From: Alphaproteobacteria bacterium
GTDB lineage: Bacteria; Pseudomonadota; Alphaproteobacteria; Micropepsales; Micropepsaceae
Length of the DNA: 64,000 nucleotides
Assembly (NCBI GenBank): GCA_028871345.1
Contig: JAGWNK010000002.1
Location: 124,001-188,000 of the forward strand
Direction of reading: 5' to 3'
Shown here: piece after piece, positions 1-9,261 of the stretch
Position numbering within the stretch: the first letter of the stretch is position 1
How the letters are laid out: each line of letters begins with the position of its first letter
Translations under genes and position numbers: made by a program
The notes under the pieces: generated by a model
Databases searched by the model: none
Told to the model about the DNA's origin: nothing
What the model saw: the letters and a program-made list of their open reading frames with translations, nothing else

Positions 1-1
1 C

Positions 2-2353
2 GCGCTGCGCGCGCTCGCCAGACATCTTCTGGAGTCGCCGCCGCCCGGTCCCGTGATAGCCGCCGGTTCGACCGGCAGCATTCCGGCGACGGCGGAGCTG
101 CTGGATTCGATCGCGCGGCTGCCGCAAGGCGCCATCGTCCTGCCCGGGCTGGATTGCGAGCTCGATGCAGAGAGCTGGGAACGCCTCGATCCCGGACACC
201 CGCAATTCACGCTGAAGCAGCTTCTCGATCGGATTTCCGTGCCGCGCGCCGCGGTGCAGGACTGGGCGGGCGCGGACCCGCGCCCGGAATGCGAGCTGCT
301 GCTGCGGGAAGTGTTGCGGCCAGCGCCGACGACGGATGCCTGGCGGGCGCTGGCCGAGCGCGAAGATCCGGTGCTCGAGAAAGGCGTGCAACATCTCACG
401 CTGCTGCCTGCGGCCAATCCCGCGGAAGAAGCGGCGGCGATCGCGCTGTTGTTGCGCGAGTTCGTGGAACAGCCGACGGGCACCGCCGCCCTGGTCACGC
501 GCGACCGCGCGCTGGCGCGGCGCGTGACGGCGGAACTCTCGCGCTGGAACATCGCCATCGACGACTCCGCCGGCCGGCCATTGTCGCTCACGCCGGCAGG
601 ATCGTTCCTTTGCCTGATCGCGGAAGCGGCCGACTCCGGATTCGCGCCCGTACCTCTTCTGGCGCTGCTCAAGCATCCCCTGGCCTCGATGGGCGATGCA
701 GCCTTGTTGCGGAGGCATGCCCGTGCGCTCGACGGACATCTGCGCGGCCCGAGGCCGGATGGCGGCCTCGCCGGTATCGCGAACGCATTGCGCCAGGCGC
801 CACGAGACCTGCAATCCTGGTTCACGAAGGTGATTGCCATTCTGGCGCCGCTCGAAGCCGCGTTGATGGACCCGGAGGTCGCCATCGGCGCCACGCTCGC
901 GGCTCATGTGGCGGCGGCCGAACAACTCGCCGATGTCGAAAAACTGTGGCGCGGCACCGACGGCGAAGCGGCAAACCTGCTCGTCAGCGATCTGGCCGAT
1001 GCGGCAACGCGCGACCTGCCAGCCATCGAGTCGGGCTCGTATGCCCCGCTCTTCCGCACGCTTGCCGATGAGATTGCCGTGCGCCCGGCGTTCGGGCGCC
1101 ATCCGCGCCTCGCCATCCTGGGACCGCTGGAAGCCCGCTTGCAGACCTTCGATCTGACGATCCTGGGCGGGCTGAACGAGGGTTCCTGGCCTGCATCTCC
1201 GGCCGACGATCCGTGGTTCTCGCGCCCGATGCGCACGGCGCTGGGCCTGGAGCAGCCCGAACGCGCCATCGGCCTGTCGGCGCACGATTTCGCGACGCTG
1301 GCCGCGGGACCGCGCGTCGTGCTCACCCGATCCCTGAAATCCGAAGGGACGCCGACCGTCGCCTCGCGCTGGATCCAGCGGCTGGTCCAGCTGACGCGCG
1401 GCCTGGGACTCGAAGACAGGCTGGCACCGCCTGGCGCGTGGCAACAGTGGCGCGAAACGCTGTCCCATCCCGGCGAGCAAACGCCCGAGAAGCCCCCGGC
1501 ACCCTGCCCGCCCGTTTCCGAACGTCCGCGCCGGATGCCGGTGACGGATATCGAGAAGTGGATCCGCGATCCGTATGCGATCTACGCCAAGCACGTCCTG
1601 GCTCTCAAGCCGCTCGATCCGCTGGACCAGGAGATCGGGCCGCTCGAGCGCGGCAGCGCCATGCACAAGGCGCTGGAGCGCTTCGCGCAGAAGTATCCAC
1701 GAGAGCTGCCGGCCGAAGCCGCGCGTGATCTGATCCAGATCGCCGACGAGGTCTTCGAGGAGCTCGGCACGCCGAAGTCCGTGCTGTCGCTGTGGCGGCC
1801 GCGTTTCGCGCGCGCCGCGGAATGGTTCGTGCGGGAGGACCGCAAGCGGCGTGCGGCCATCACGGAGATCTTTGCCGAGATCAAGGGGGAAACACCCTTC
1901 CAGGGTCCCGCAGGACCATTCGTGCTGCACGGACGTGCCGACCGCATCGACCGGCTGCGCGCCGGCGGCGCCGTGATCCTCGACTACAAGACCGGCGCCC
2001 CGCCCAGCGACAAGCAGGTGAAGGCGCATCTGTCGCCGCAGCTGCCGCTGGAAGGTGCGATGCTGGCCGTCGGCGGGTTCAAGGAGATCGGCGCGTGCGG
2101 TCCGGCAGAATTCGTTTATGTCCGGATCGGCGGCGCGGGCGAGCCGGGAAATTTCCGCGCCATCAAAGCGGACGCCGGCACGCTGGCGCAGGAGGCCGCG
2201 GCGCGGCTCACCGAACGCATCGCGCTCTTCGACGATCCCACGATGGGCTACGCCTCGCGCGTGGCGCCGTTCCGCGCCGACATGGCAGGCGATTACGATC
2301 ATTTGGCGCGCGTCCGCGAATGGTCGGTCTCCGGCTGGCGGGAGGAGGAATGA
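2..2353 (+). CDS. addB: AddB, double-strand break repair protein (5' end outside window)
   Basis: AddB is the non-translocating subunit of the AddAB helicase-nuclease that resects DNA double-strand breaks and loads RecA. The frame is open to the left edge, so the gene starts outside the window; the 783 codons seen are most of a protein that is usually about 1,000 residues. A GTG at position 53 is internal. The C-terminal third has the RecB-family nuclease: GSAMHKALERF near 1650-1680 and VILDYKTGAP near 1973-2000, which supply the catalytic Asp and Lys. The helicase-like middle has ILGGLNEGSWP near 1160. The stop overlaps the addA start by four bases (ATGA), so the two subunits are probably translationally coupled. 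Confidence 0.95.
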   Translation, partial: ALRALARHLLESPPPGPVIAAGSTGSIPATAELLDSIARLPQGAIVLPGLDCELDAESWERLDPGHPQFTLKQLLDRISVPRAAVQDWAGADPRPECELLLREVLRPAPTTDAWRALAEREDPVLEKGVQHLTLLPAANPAEEAAAIALLLREFVEQPTGTAALVTRDRALARRVTAELSRWNIAIDDSAGRPLSLTPAGSFLCLIAEAADSGFAPVPLLALLKHPLASMGDAALLRRHARALDGHLRGPRPDGGLAGIANALRQAPRDLQSWFTKVIAILAPLEAALMDPEVAIGATLAAHVAAAEQLADVEKLWRGTDGEAANLLVSDLADAATRDLPAIESGSYAPLFRTLADEIAVRPAFGRHPRLAILGPLEARLQTFDLTILGGLNEGSWPASPADDPWFSRPMRTALGLEQPERAIGLSAHDFATLAAGPRVVLTRSLKSEGTPTVASRWIQRLVQLTRGLGLEDRLAPPGAWQQWRETLSHPGEQTPEKPPAPCPPVSERPRRMPVTDIEKWIRDPYAIYAKHVLALKPLDPLDQEIGPLERGSAMHKALERFAQKYPRELPAEAARDLIQIADEVFEELGTPKSVLSLWRPRFARAAEWFVREDRKRRAAITEIFAEIKGETPFQGPAGPFVLHGRADRIDRLRAGGAVILDYKTGAPPSDKQVKAHLSPQLPLEGAMLAVGGFKEIGACGPAEFVYVRIGGAGEPGNFRAIKADAGTLAQEAAARLTERIALFDDPTMGYASRVAPFRADMAGDYDHLARVREWSVSGWREEE

Positions 2354-5300
2354 ACGCCTCCGATCCGCGCCGTTCCGCCTGGGTCGCCGCCAATGCCGGC
2401 GCCGGCAAGACGCACACCCTCGCCAACCGCGTGACGCGCCTGCTGCTGGCAGGAGCGCGACCGGAAGGAATCCTCTGCCTCACCTACACCAAAGCGGCGG
2501 CGGCCGAGATGGCCGGGCGGCTGTTCGACCTGCTCGGCAAGTGGTCGATGCTGCCAGATAAGACGTTGGCAGAGAACATCACCGAGATCGGCGCCGAACC
2601 TGGCGGCAAGGCGGGGCTGCAGGAAGCGCGGCGGCTGTTCGCCAAGGCACTGGAGACGCCGGGCGGGCTGAAGATCCAGACGATCCACGCCTTCTGCCAA
2701 TATGTGCTGGCGCGCTTCCCGCTGGAGGCCGGCGTGCCGGCGTCGTTCCGCGTGCTCGACGAGCGCTCGGCCAGCGAGCTGATGGCGCAGGCGCGGGCGC
2801 GCGTGCTGGAGCGGGCCGGTCGCGGCGACCTGCCCCGGGCGGCCGCCGTTGCTTACCTGGCGACCCATATGAGCGACATGCGGCTGGAACAGCTGCTGGA
2901 TGCCGCGCTGGGCGCCGACCGCGACAAGCTCGACCGCTTCCTGCAGAAGGCCGGGGATGATTGGACCGAGACCTTGCGCCTGGCGCATGGCGCGCGGGCG
3001 GACGACACGCCCGAAAGCGTGGCGCAGGAATTCTGCAGGGAGCTTGCGCGCGACGAAGCGGTCCTGCGCCAGACGATCGGCTGGCTTGCGGCGGGAAGCG
3101 TCAGCGATGCGGGGCGGGCGCAGGCGCTCGCAGCCGCGCTCGAGTCCCTCGAAGCGCTGGAAAAGTTCGACGCCGTCTGCGGCGCGCTGTTGACCAAAGA
3201 CGGCGGGCAACGGGCGGCGCTGGCCACCAAGAAGCTGGCGGCGGCGCGGCCGGATCTCCTGGCGTTCCTGCAGAACTTGTGCGCCCGCGTGCTGGAACAC
3301 GAAGACCGGCGGCGGGCGGCAGAGGCCGCGGCGCTCGCCGATGCGGCGCTCACGGTGATCGCGGCGGTGCGCGACGAATACGCGGCCGAGAAGCGGCTGC
3401 GCAGCGCGCTGGACTACGACGACCTGATCGCCGAGACGGATCGCCTGCTGCGCGACAGCGGCGCGGCCTGGGTGCTGTTCAAGCTCGATGCCGGCATCGA
3501 TCATGTCCTGATCGACGAAGCGCAGGACACCAGCGCCCGGCAGTGGGAGATCGTGCAGAGCCTGACGCAGGAGTTCTTCGCCGGCCAAGGCGCCGACCGC
3601 CCGGTGCGCACTTTGTTCGCGGTGGGCGACGAGAAGCAGTCCATCTTCAGCTTCCAAGGCGCCGATCCCGCGCAGTTCGACATCCGCCGCCGGTTCTTCG
3701 AGCAGAGGGCCAGGGACGCCGAGTGCGAATTTTCCAACGAGCCCCTGCCAGTGTCGCGCCGCTCGGCACCGCAGATCCTGAAGTTCGTCGACGAGACCTT
3801 CGCCACCGCACAGGCGCGCGACGGCCTGACCTTCTCGGGCGCCGCCATCCGCCACGAAGCCTTGCGCAAGGGGGCGCCGGGATGCGTGGAGCTCTGGCCG
3901 ACGCTGAAGCCTTCGAATGAAGAGGCCAAAGACCCCTGGCATCTGCGCCCGGTCGACGTCGAGCGCGAGAGCGGACCGGTGGCGCGGCTGGCCGAACAGA
4001 TCGCGGATCGCATCAAGGGATGGCTGACGACGGGCGCCTGTCTGCCGGGGCACCGGGCGCCGATCAAGCCCGGCGACATCATGATCCTGTTGCCGCGGCG
4101 CGAACCATTCGGCAGCGAGATCATCCGCAGGTTGAAGGAACGCAACGTGCCGGTGGCGGGCGCCGACCGGCTGCGCGTGGCCGAGCAGATGGCGGTGATG
4201 GACCTGATGGCGCTGGGGCGCTTCGTGCTGTTGCCCGAAGATGACCTGAACCTGGCGGCCCTGCTGCGCTCGCCGCTCTGCGGCCTGAGCGAGGACGATC
4301 TGTACGCCCTGGCGCACGGGCGCCGAGCGGGCCTGTGGGAGGAGCTTTCGCGCCGCGAGGCGTTCGGTGCGGCGCATGCCTTCCTGGCCGAGATGCGCGA
4401 GCGCGCCGACTTCGCGCCGCCCTTCGAGTTCTTCGCCCATGCCCTGACGGCATGCGGCGGCCGCAAGAAGCTCTTGAAGCGCCTGGGGGCGGAAGCGGGC
4501 GATCCGATCGACGAGTTCCTGTCGCTGGCGCTGCAGTTCGAGAACGCCGAAACGCCGTCGCTGCAGGGCTTCCTGCACTGGGTCGAGCGCGGCGGCGCCG
4601 ACGTCAAGCGCGACATGGAACGCGGGCGCAACGAAGTGCGCGTCATGACGGTGCACGGCGCCAAGGGGCTGGAAGCCGACATCGTCATCCTGCCGGACAC
4701 CACGCGCCTGCCGACCGTCGGCGGCGGAACTCTTCTGTATACGGACGAACATATGCTGTTCCCGGTCTCCTCGACCGAGGCGCCGGCCCGCGTGCTGGCG
4801 GCGAAGCAGGCCGTCGCCGACGACGCGCTGCGCGAACACCGCCGCCTGCTGTACGTGGCCATGACGCGCGCCAAGGACCGGCTGATCGTCTGCGGCTTCG
4901 AGAACAAGCGCGGCAACAAGCCGGAATCCTGGCATTCGCTGGCCGAGCGCGCCGCCAAGGCGCTGGGCATCGAGACCGTGCAAGGCGACACGGCGATGTA
5001 CGCCTTCGGTGACATGGCGACGACCGCCGGGAAAAAGGCCGAGGTCGCTGCCCGGCGCGAACCGCTTCCCGACTGGGCGACACAACCGGCGAAGGCGGAA
5101 CGGCCGGCGCCATGGCTGATCCGTCCCTCGATGGCGGCAGGAATGGGCGAACCCGCCCTGCCCTCGCCGCTGCAACGCGCGACGCAATACCGGCGCGGCC
5201 TGTTGATCCACGCCATGCTGGCGCGCCTGCCGGACGTGGCGCCGGAGCGGCGGACCGACGCGGCGCTGAAGTTCCTGCGGGCGCGCGGCACCGACGCGCC

Positions 5301-5721
5301 AACGGCGGGCGAGCTGGCGGCCGAAACACTGGCGGTGCTCGACGACTCACGCTTCGCGCCAGCCTTCGGGACGGGCAGCCGTGCGGAGGTGGCCCTGGTG
5401 GCGGACCTGCCCGAGATCGCCCCGGGCGCCCGCGTCCACGGCCGCGTCGACCGCCTGGCGGTCACCGACGATGCGGTGCTGATCGTCGACTTCAAGACCA
5501 ACCGGCCGCCCCCTGCTTGCGAAAGCGACGTGCCGCGGGTCTACGCGACACAAATGGCGCTCTATCGCGCGGCCGCGGCACGGATATTCCCGGGCAAACG
5601 AATCGATTGCGCCCTGGTGTGGACCGACGGCCCCCGCCTGATGGCGCTGAGCGAGGCGTTCCTGGAGGCCGAAACGACGCATATCCGGGCGCGCCTTGAC
5701 CCGGGGGGGAGCGGTTCCTAG
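2350..5721 (+). CDS. addA: AddA, double-strand break repair helicase-nuclease
   Basis: AddA is the UvrD-type 3'-5' helicase and second nuclease of AddAB. At 1,123 residues it has the expected length. Visible motifs in order are Walker A (AGAGKTH, Lys20), motif Ia (LTYTKAAAAEM, about 45-55), Walker B (VLIDEAQDTS, about 385-392), motif III (GDEKQSIFSFQGADP, about 427-440), motif V (VMTVHGAKGLE, about 764), motif VI (YVAMTRAKDRL, about 835) and the C-terminal nuclease motif (LIVDFKTNRP, about 1044). The ATG at 2350 overlaps the addB stop and directly precedes MNASDP, which puts Walker A in its usual place close to the N-terminus. The order addB-addA-trxA is common in alphaproteobacteria. Confidence 0.96.
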   Translation: MNASDPRRSAWVAANAGAGKTHTLANRVTRLLLAGARPEGILCLTYTKAAAAEMAGRLFDLLGKWSMLPDKTLAENITEIGAEPGGKAGLQEARRLFAKALETPGGLKIQTIHAFCQYVLARFPLEAGVPASFRVLDERSASELMAQARARVLERAGRGDLPRAAAVAYLATHMSDMRLEQLLDAALGADRDKLDRFLQKAGDDWTETLRLAHGARADDTPESVAQEFCRELARDEAVLRQTIGWLAAGSVSDAGRAQALAAALESLEALEKFDAVCGALLTKDGGQRAALATKKLAAARPDLLAFLQNLCARVLEHEDRRRAAEAAALADAALTVIAAVRDEYAAEKRLRSALDYDDLIAETDRLLRDSGAAWVLFKLDAGIDHVLIDEAQDTSARQWEIVQSLTQEFFAGQGADRPVRTLFAVGDEKQSIFSFQGADPAQFDIRRRFFEQRARDAECEFSNEPLPVSRRSAPQILKFVDETFATAQARDGLTFSGAAIRHEALRKGAPGCVELWPTLKPSNEEAKDPWHLRPVDVERESGPVARLAEQIADRIKGWLTTGACLPGHRAPIKPGDIMILLPRREPFGSEIIRRLKERNVPVAGADRLRVAEQMAVMDLMALGRFVLLPEDDLNLAALLRSPLCGLSEDDLYALAHGRRAGLWEELSRREAFGAAHAFLAEMRERADFAPPFEFFAHALTACGGRKKLLKRLGAEAGDPIDEFLSLALQFENAETPSLQGFLHWVERGGADVKRDMERGRNEVRVMTVHGAKGLEADIVILPDTTRLPTVGGGTLLYTDEHMLFPVSSTEAPARVLAAKQAVADDALREHRRLLYVAMTRAKDRLIVCGFENKRGNKPESWHSLAERAAKALGIETVQGDTAMYAFGDMATTAGKKAEVAARREPLPDWATQPAKAERPAPWLIRPSMAAGMGEPALPSPLQRATQYRRGLLIHAMLARLPDVAPERRTDAALKFLRARGTDAPTAGELAAETLAVLDDSRFAPAFGTGSRAEVALVADLPEIAPGARVHGRVDRLAVTDDAVLIVDFKTNRPPPACESDVPRVYATQMALYRAAAARIFPGKRIDCALVWTDGPRLMALSEAFLEAETTHIRARLDPGGSGS

Positions 5722-5752
5722 ATATAGTGCCAGCAGCAGTGAGGATTTGCGT

Positions 5753-6106
5753 ATGCCGTCGCCGATCAAAGTTTCCGATGCGTCGTTTCAGAACGAGGTC
5801 CTGAACTCCAAAAAGCCGGTTCTGGTGGATTTCTGGGCGGAGTGGTGTGGTCCGTGCCGGATGATCGCACCCGCTTTGGACGAGCTCTCGGCGGAACTCG
5901 GCGACAAGGTTACGGTCGCCAAGCTCAACATCGACGAGAATCCTTCGACCCCGCAAAAATACGGGGTACGCGGCATCCCGACCATGATGATCTTCAGCCA
6001 AGGCCAGGTGGCGGCGACCAAGGTCGGCGCCCTGCCGAAGTCGAAGATCAAGGAATGGATCGAAAGCTCGATCGATATGACGGGATCGAAAGCCCGATCG
6101 GTCTGA
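5753..6106 (+). CDS. trxA: Thioredoxin
   Basis: This 117-residue cytoplasmic disulfide reductase has the classical active site WCGPC (Cys32 and Cys35) and the cis-proline loop GIPTMMIF. The ATG at 5753 has GAGGA seven bases upstream and gives the normal thioredoxin N-terminus; an in-frame start 57 bases further up would overlap the end of addA and add an atypical leader. It lies 31 bases after addA and probably shares its transcript. The last dozen residues (after the KEWIESS helix) are a short Ser/Lys/Arg-containing tail. Confidence 0.96.
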   Translation: MPSPIKVSDASFQNEVLNSKKPVLVDFWAEWCGPCRMIAPALDELSAELGDKVTVAKLNIDENPSTPQKYGVRGIPTMMIFSQGQVAATKVGALPKSKIKEWIESSIDMTGSKARSV

Positions 6107-6280
6107 GCGCATCACCAGCTTGGCATAGGCCACCGCCGCCTTGAGCGAAGCGAGACGCAGGCGCGCTGTGCGGCAGAGTTCGCGCATCTCGCGTGCATAG
6201 AGGCCATGCGTCTGGGCGTTGCGATTGCCCGGCTGGCCGCCACGCTTACGCTTCGGACCCGGCGGGTTCATTGACGACAT
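6107..6280 (-). pseudogene. HGLY-motif small protein, probable 3'-truncated remnant
   Basis: Reading leftward from ATG 6280 (or 6271) the frame gives a Lys/Arg-rich N-terminus, then GGQPGNRNAQTHGLYAREM. This GNxNAxxHGLY signature marks a family of small proteins found in many alphaproteobacterial genomes, often next to a partner like the gene just upstream here. It starts inside the end of that partner, which suggests coupled translation. The frame does not stop; it runs on antisense through trxA into addA, which cannot be genuine coding. I take the original 3' end to have been lost at the trxA junction. Function unknown. Confidence 0.4.
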
Positions 6281-6599
6281 CAGCAGGGGCAGCTTCCGAC
6301 TGCGAGAGAGCATCAGGCTCCGCCCCATTCGTTTTCGATTTTTTGCGAGGGGGTTCCCCCCGGAGGACCGTCACCGTGTGGCGCGTGCCATCGCTCTTGA
6401 GACGCTTGAGCGTCATGGTCGCCGCGGCGCTGGCCGTCATCATGCGCGTCGCGACGGTTATGCAGCGAAGTCTCGTGTCCCAATTGGGAGGCCTTTTCAC
6501 CCACTCGTAGGCTCTCATCGCAATTTCGTGACAAGCGTCGAGCTGCTCCGCGAGCCTTGCCGCCGCCAGGTCGAGCTCCGCCGTTTCAGGTTCAACCAT
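6246..6599 (-). CDS. Conserved small hypothetical protein (partner of the HGLY protein)
   Basis: This is a 117-residue protein of unknown function with a helical centre (LAAARLAEQLDACHEIAMRA) and a basic, disordered C-terminus (PPRKKSKTN). The ATG at 6599 has AGGAG about ten bases upstream; an in-frame ATG at 6620 and a TTG at 6656 are alternatives. The pairing of an RLxxxTRMMxAS...PRKKSKTN protein with a downstream GNxNAxxHGLY protein recurs in alphaproteobacteria as I recall it, and the two reading frames overlap here. It lies in the accessory insert between trxA and folC. No enzymatic motif is visible. Confidence 0.6.
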   Translation of the reverse strand: MVEPETAELDLAAARLAEQLDACHEIAMRAYEWVKRPPNWDTRLRCITVATRMMTASAAATMTLKRLKSDGTRHTVTVLRGEPPRKKSKTNGAEPDALSQSEAAPADVVNEPAGSEA

Positions 6600-6789
6600 C
6601 TCCGGATCACTCCTGATCATCGCCGGGCATGTGGGAATGGCCGGGGTATCTGTCAAGGCTTACTATCCTACCATGTGACAATTATCCGCACCCGGCTCCC
6701 GCAGCGCGCATACCGCCAAAGCAAAGCCGTCGGTACTGCCCCGCCCTGCGGCTCGCTAAAACCATCTGCATCTCAAGTGCGGTATCGCG

Positions 6790-7245
6790 ATGCCCCCGAT
6801 CATCCGTTTCGTGCGCCCGGCCGATTTTCCCCAATGGCGTGGGCTATGGGAGGGCTACAACAGATTCTACGGCCGCAGCGGGGAAACCGCCCTGTCCGAC
6901 GAGATCACCCGCACGACCTGGTCGCGCTTCTTCGATGCGTATGAGCCGATGCACGCCCTGGTCGCCGAGCACGACGATGCGCTGGTGGGGCTGGCCCACT
7001 ACCTCTTCCACCGCAGCACGATATCGCTCACCCCGAACTGCTATCTGCAGGACCTGTTCGCCAAGGAAGGCGCACGCGGCAAAGGCATCGGGCGCCGCCT
7101 GATCGAAGCCGTCTACGAGCAGGCGCGGACCAACGGCATCGCGCGCGTCTACTGGCAGACGCACGAGACCAACACCACCGCCATGCGCCTTTACGACAAG
7201 GTGGCGCAGCGCTCGGGCTTCGTGGTGTACCGCAAGAGCGTGTAG
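6790..7245 (+). CDS. GNAT-family N-acetyltransferase
   Basis: A 151-residue single-domain GNAT acetyltransferase, which transfers an acetyl group from acetyl-CoA to an amine of unknown identity. The acetyl-CoA-binding loop is visible as LFAKEGARGKGIGRRLIEAV (about residues 80-100), close to the usual (Q/R)xxGxG/A pattern, followed by YWQTHETNTTAMRLYDKVA, the typical beta5-alpha4 region that ends such domains. ATG 6790 starts at MPPIIRFVRPAD, a normal GNAT opening. The gene is monocistronic, convergent with the DUF805 gene on its right, and sits in an accessory region, so the substrate cannot be inferred. Confidence 0.88.
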   Translation: MPPIIRFVRPADFPQWRGLWEGYNRFYGRSGETALSDEITRTTWSRFFDAYEPMHALVAEHDDALVGLAHYLFHRSTISLTPNCYLQDLFAKEGARGKGIGRRLIEAVYEQARTNGIARVYWQTHETNTTAMRLYDKVAQRSGFVVYRKSV

Positions 7246-7251
7246 CGCAAT

Positions 7252-7794
7252 TTATCCGATCGGGTCGGGACCGTAGCGGTTCTCGCCGCGCGTGCCGCGG
7301 AAGAAGAACAGCTCGATGAACGCCCACAAGCCGAGAATGGCGGCGACCAGATAGGCGAGACTCGGAAGCAGGCCCATCTGCGCATAGCCGGTGGCGGCCA
7401 TCCCGTGCGTGGCGGTGCTGACGTAGCCGTACAAGACGCCCGGCACGATCACGAACGGCAGCAGCCACCAAGCGCTCTTGTTCCGATCGTGCAGGCGCTT
7501 GGCATAAACCGCCAGGGACGCCACGATGAGCAACAGATCCAGAATGAACACGGCGGCGAGCGCCGCGATGCCCACCGTCCCGGACAGGCGAGGCCGCGCC
7601 ACGGTCGACCAGTCCACCGCCTGGCCCGGCACGCTCCTGGCAGTGACTGCATGGAGGCTCGACAGGAAGTCCTTCCAGTCGAAGCCCATGGCGGCCACCG
7701 CGAGCATCACGCAAACCCAAATGAATGCGATGAGCAGGAACAGCCACATCTTGGCGCGGTTGATGCGCCCCGAAAAACCAAACAGATAGGACAT
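7252..7794 (-). CDS. DUF805 membrane protein (copy 1)
   Basis: A 180-residue inner-membrane protein of the DUF805 family. It has the family hallmarks: N-terminal FGFSGRINRAKMW, then membrane segments, and AVYAKRLHDRNKSAWW in the middle, ending with FRGTRGENRYGPDP. About four transmembrane helices can be seen. The ATG at 7794 precedes MSYLFGF and has GGGGGAAAT upstream; a start at 7854 would only add non-conserved residues. It is followed upstream by a paralogue with the same start sequence, so the pair probably arose by tandem duplication. The biochemical role of DUF805 proteins is not established. Confidence 0.88.
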   Translation of the reverse strand: MSYLFGFSGRINRAKMWLFLLIAFIWVCVMLAVAAMGFDWKDFLSSLHAVTARSVPGQAVDWSTVARPRLSGTVGIAALAAVFILDLLLIVASLAVYAKRLHDRNKSAWWLLPFVIVPGVLYGYVSTATHGMAATGYAQMGLLPSLAYLVAAILGLWAFIELFFFRGTRGENRYGPDPIG

Positions 7795-7874
7795 CGGATT
7801 TCCCCCCGGAAATGACAGCCCATTATGGCGCGTGACCATTCTGTCGGAAAGCACGCGCTACGTGTACGATTATT

Positions 7875-8420
7875 TCAGGCCAGCGGATCAGGCCCGTACG
7901 GATTTCCGCCGACCGTGCCCCGCAAAAAGAGAAGCTCGATGAAGGCCCATAGCCCGAAAACCGCGCCGATCAGGCCGGCCGTGTCTTCGCCGATCCCCAT
8001 GGGTCCGAAGTAGGGCTCCATCGCGAAGATGCGCGAGGCCCCGGTGCAATCGAGGACGGCAAGTCCCCAGGGAATGGCCAGGAACGGGATCAGCCACCAG
8101 GCGCTCCTGTTGCGGTCATGCAACCGCTTCGTATAGACGGCCAGGAGCGCGACGACGTAGAGCGCGAAGAGCACCGCGATGACGCCGAGCGCAATCCAAC
8201 CGGCGCCCTTGATGGGATCGGGCAACGGCACCTCGAAATGGCCGAGTGCCGCCGGCAGATGCACCGTGTTGACCGACGCGCGACCCTGCAAGAAGGCCGT
8301 CCATTGCAGGCCCGCCGCGGCGACGGCGCCGATCACCATTTCCCACACGAGCGTGACGAGGAAGAACAGCCACATCCTGGCCCGGTTGATGCGCCCGGAA
8401 AAACCGAACAGATAGCTCAT
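7875..8420 (-). CDS. DUF805 membrane protein (copy 2)
   Basis: A 181-residue paralogue of the downstream DUF805 protein with the same MSYLFGFSGRINRA start, KRLHDRNRSAWW core and GNPYGPDP end, but a quite different central loop between the second and third helices. The ATG at 8420 follows GGGGGATTTCC at good spacing. Its 5' region is divergent from the DUF2807 gene, leaving about 150 bases for two promoters. The two DUF805 genes are separated by 80 bases and may be cotranscribed. Function unknown. Confidence 0.88.
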   Translation of the reverse strand: MSYLFGFSGRINRARMWLFFLVTLVWEMVIGAVAAAGLQWTAFLQGRASVNTVHLPAALGHFEVPLPDPIKGAGWIALGVIAVLFALYVVALLAVYTKRLHDRNRSAWWLIPFLAIPWGLAVLDCTGASRIFAMEPYFGPMGIGEDTAGLIGAVFGLWAFIELLFLRGTVGGNPYGPDPLA

Positions 8421-8568
8421 GGAAATCCCCCCGAATTCGCCCCACTTTGCCACAGAGAGCCCACGGTTCCCATGCGGCCAGACCATGCATGGCCTGCGGC
8501 ACAAATTGGCATGCGCTGAAACTAGCCGGGAAACGCTAAGCTTTCCCGGTCCTTGGGAGAACCAACAG

Positions 8569-9135
8569 ATGTCGCTGCGCTCGCTTGGTGCCACAGTGTG
8601 TGTCCTGCCCCTGATCATAGCCGCAGCGGTTGCGGCTACGCCGGTCTCCGTCGGAGCGTTCAAGTCGGTCCACCTGAACGGCGGCGGCCACGTCGTCCTG
8701 CACCACGGCGCCAAACAGCAGGTGACACTGCTGAAGGGCTCGACGCAGTTCACGCGTTTCGAAATCCGCGACGGCGACACGCTGGTGATCGACGTCTGCA
8801 CGGCCGACTGCCCGCACAACTACCAGCTTGAGGTCGACATCACCGCACCAAACATCGAGGGCGCCGCCATCAACGGCGGCGGCGAGATCGAAGCGCAAGG
8901 CACGTTCCCGAACCAGGGACACCTCAACGTCGCCGTCAGCGGCGGCGGAGAAATCGACGTGCGCAGCATTCCGGCAGACGCCGTGAACGCCGCGATCAAC
9001 GGCGGCGGCGAAATCCGCACCAGCCCGCGCCGGACCCTGCAGGCGGCCGTCAACGGCGGCGGCGAGATCACCTATACCGGCAATCCCAACGTGACGTCGG
9101 CGGTGATGGGCGGCGGCGACGTCACGAAGAAGTAG
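8569..9135 (+). CDS. Exported DUF2807 (GIN domain) repeat protein
   Basis: A 188-residue secreted protein. Residues 1-23 form a signal peptide (hydrophobic core LPLIIAAAVAA). The rest is a DUF2807/GIN-type domain built of beta-strand repeats: NGGGH, then NGGGEIEA, SGGGEID, NGGGEIR, NGGGEIT and finally GGGDV, at roughly 18-22 residue steps, which fits a right-handed beta-solenoid. A CTADCPHNY segment gives two cysteines that could form a disulfide. ATG 8569 has GGGAGA eight bases upstream. DUF2807 proteins are suspected cell-surface or adhesin-like proteins, but no function is established. There is no PEP-CTERM tail. Confidence 0.85.
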   Translation: MSLRSLGATVCVLPLIIAAAVAATPVSVGAFKSVHLNGGGHVVLHHGAKQQVTLLKGSTQFTRFEIRDGDTLVIDVCTADCPHNYQLEVDITAPNIEGAAINGGGEIEAQGTFPNQGHLNVAVSGGGEIDVRSIPADAVNAAINGGGEIRTSPRRTLQAAVNGGGEITYTGNPNVTSAVMGGGDVTKK

Positions 9136-9261
9136 GCGCCAAGCGCTTGTCCATGGCGCATACGGCGGGCCGATTTCCGCAAATATGGTGCAGCCGGACA
9201 GCACGGCGACGGCCTATGCTCCCCTGCAATAGAGGGGGGACGGCGATGAAGTTCGGCCGGT

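Noticed and set aside
2299-5211. 970-codon open frame antisense to addA
   Set aside because: High GC content keeps antisense frames open; it has no recognisable domain and covers a clear addA gene.
5492-6106. Continuation of the HGLY protein frame through trxA and the end of addA
   Set aside because: It is fully antisense to two well-supported genes, and family members are short.
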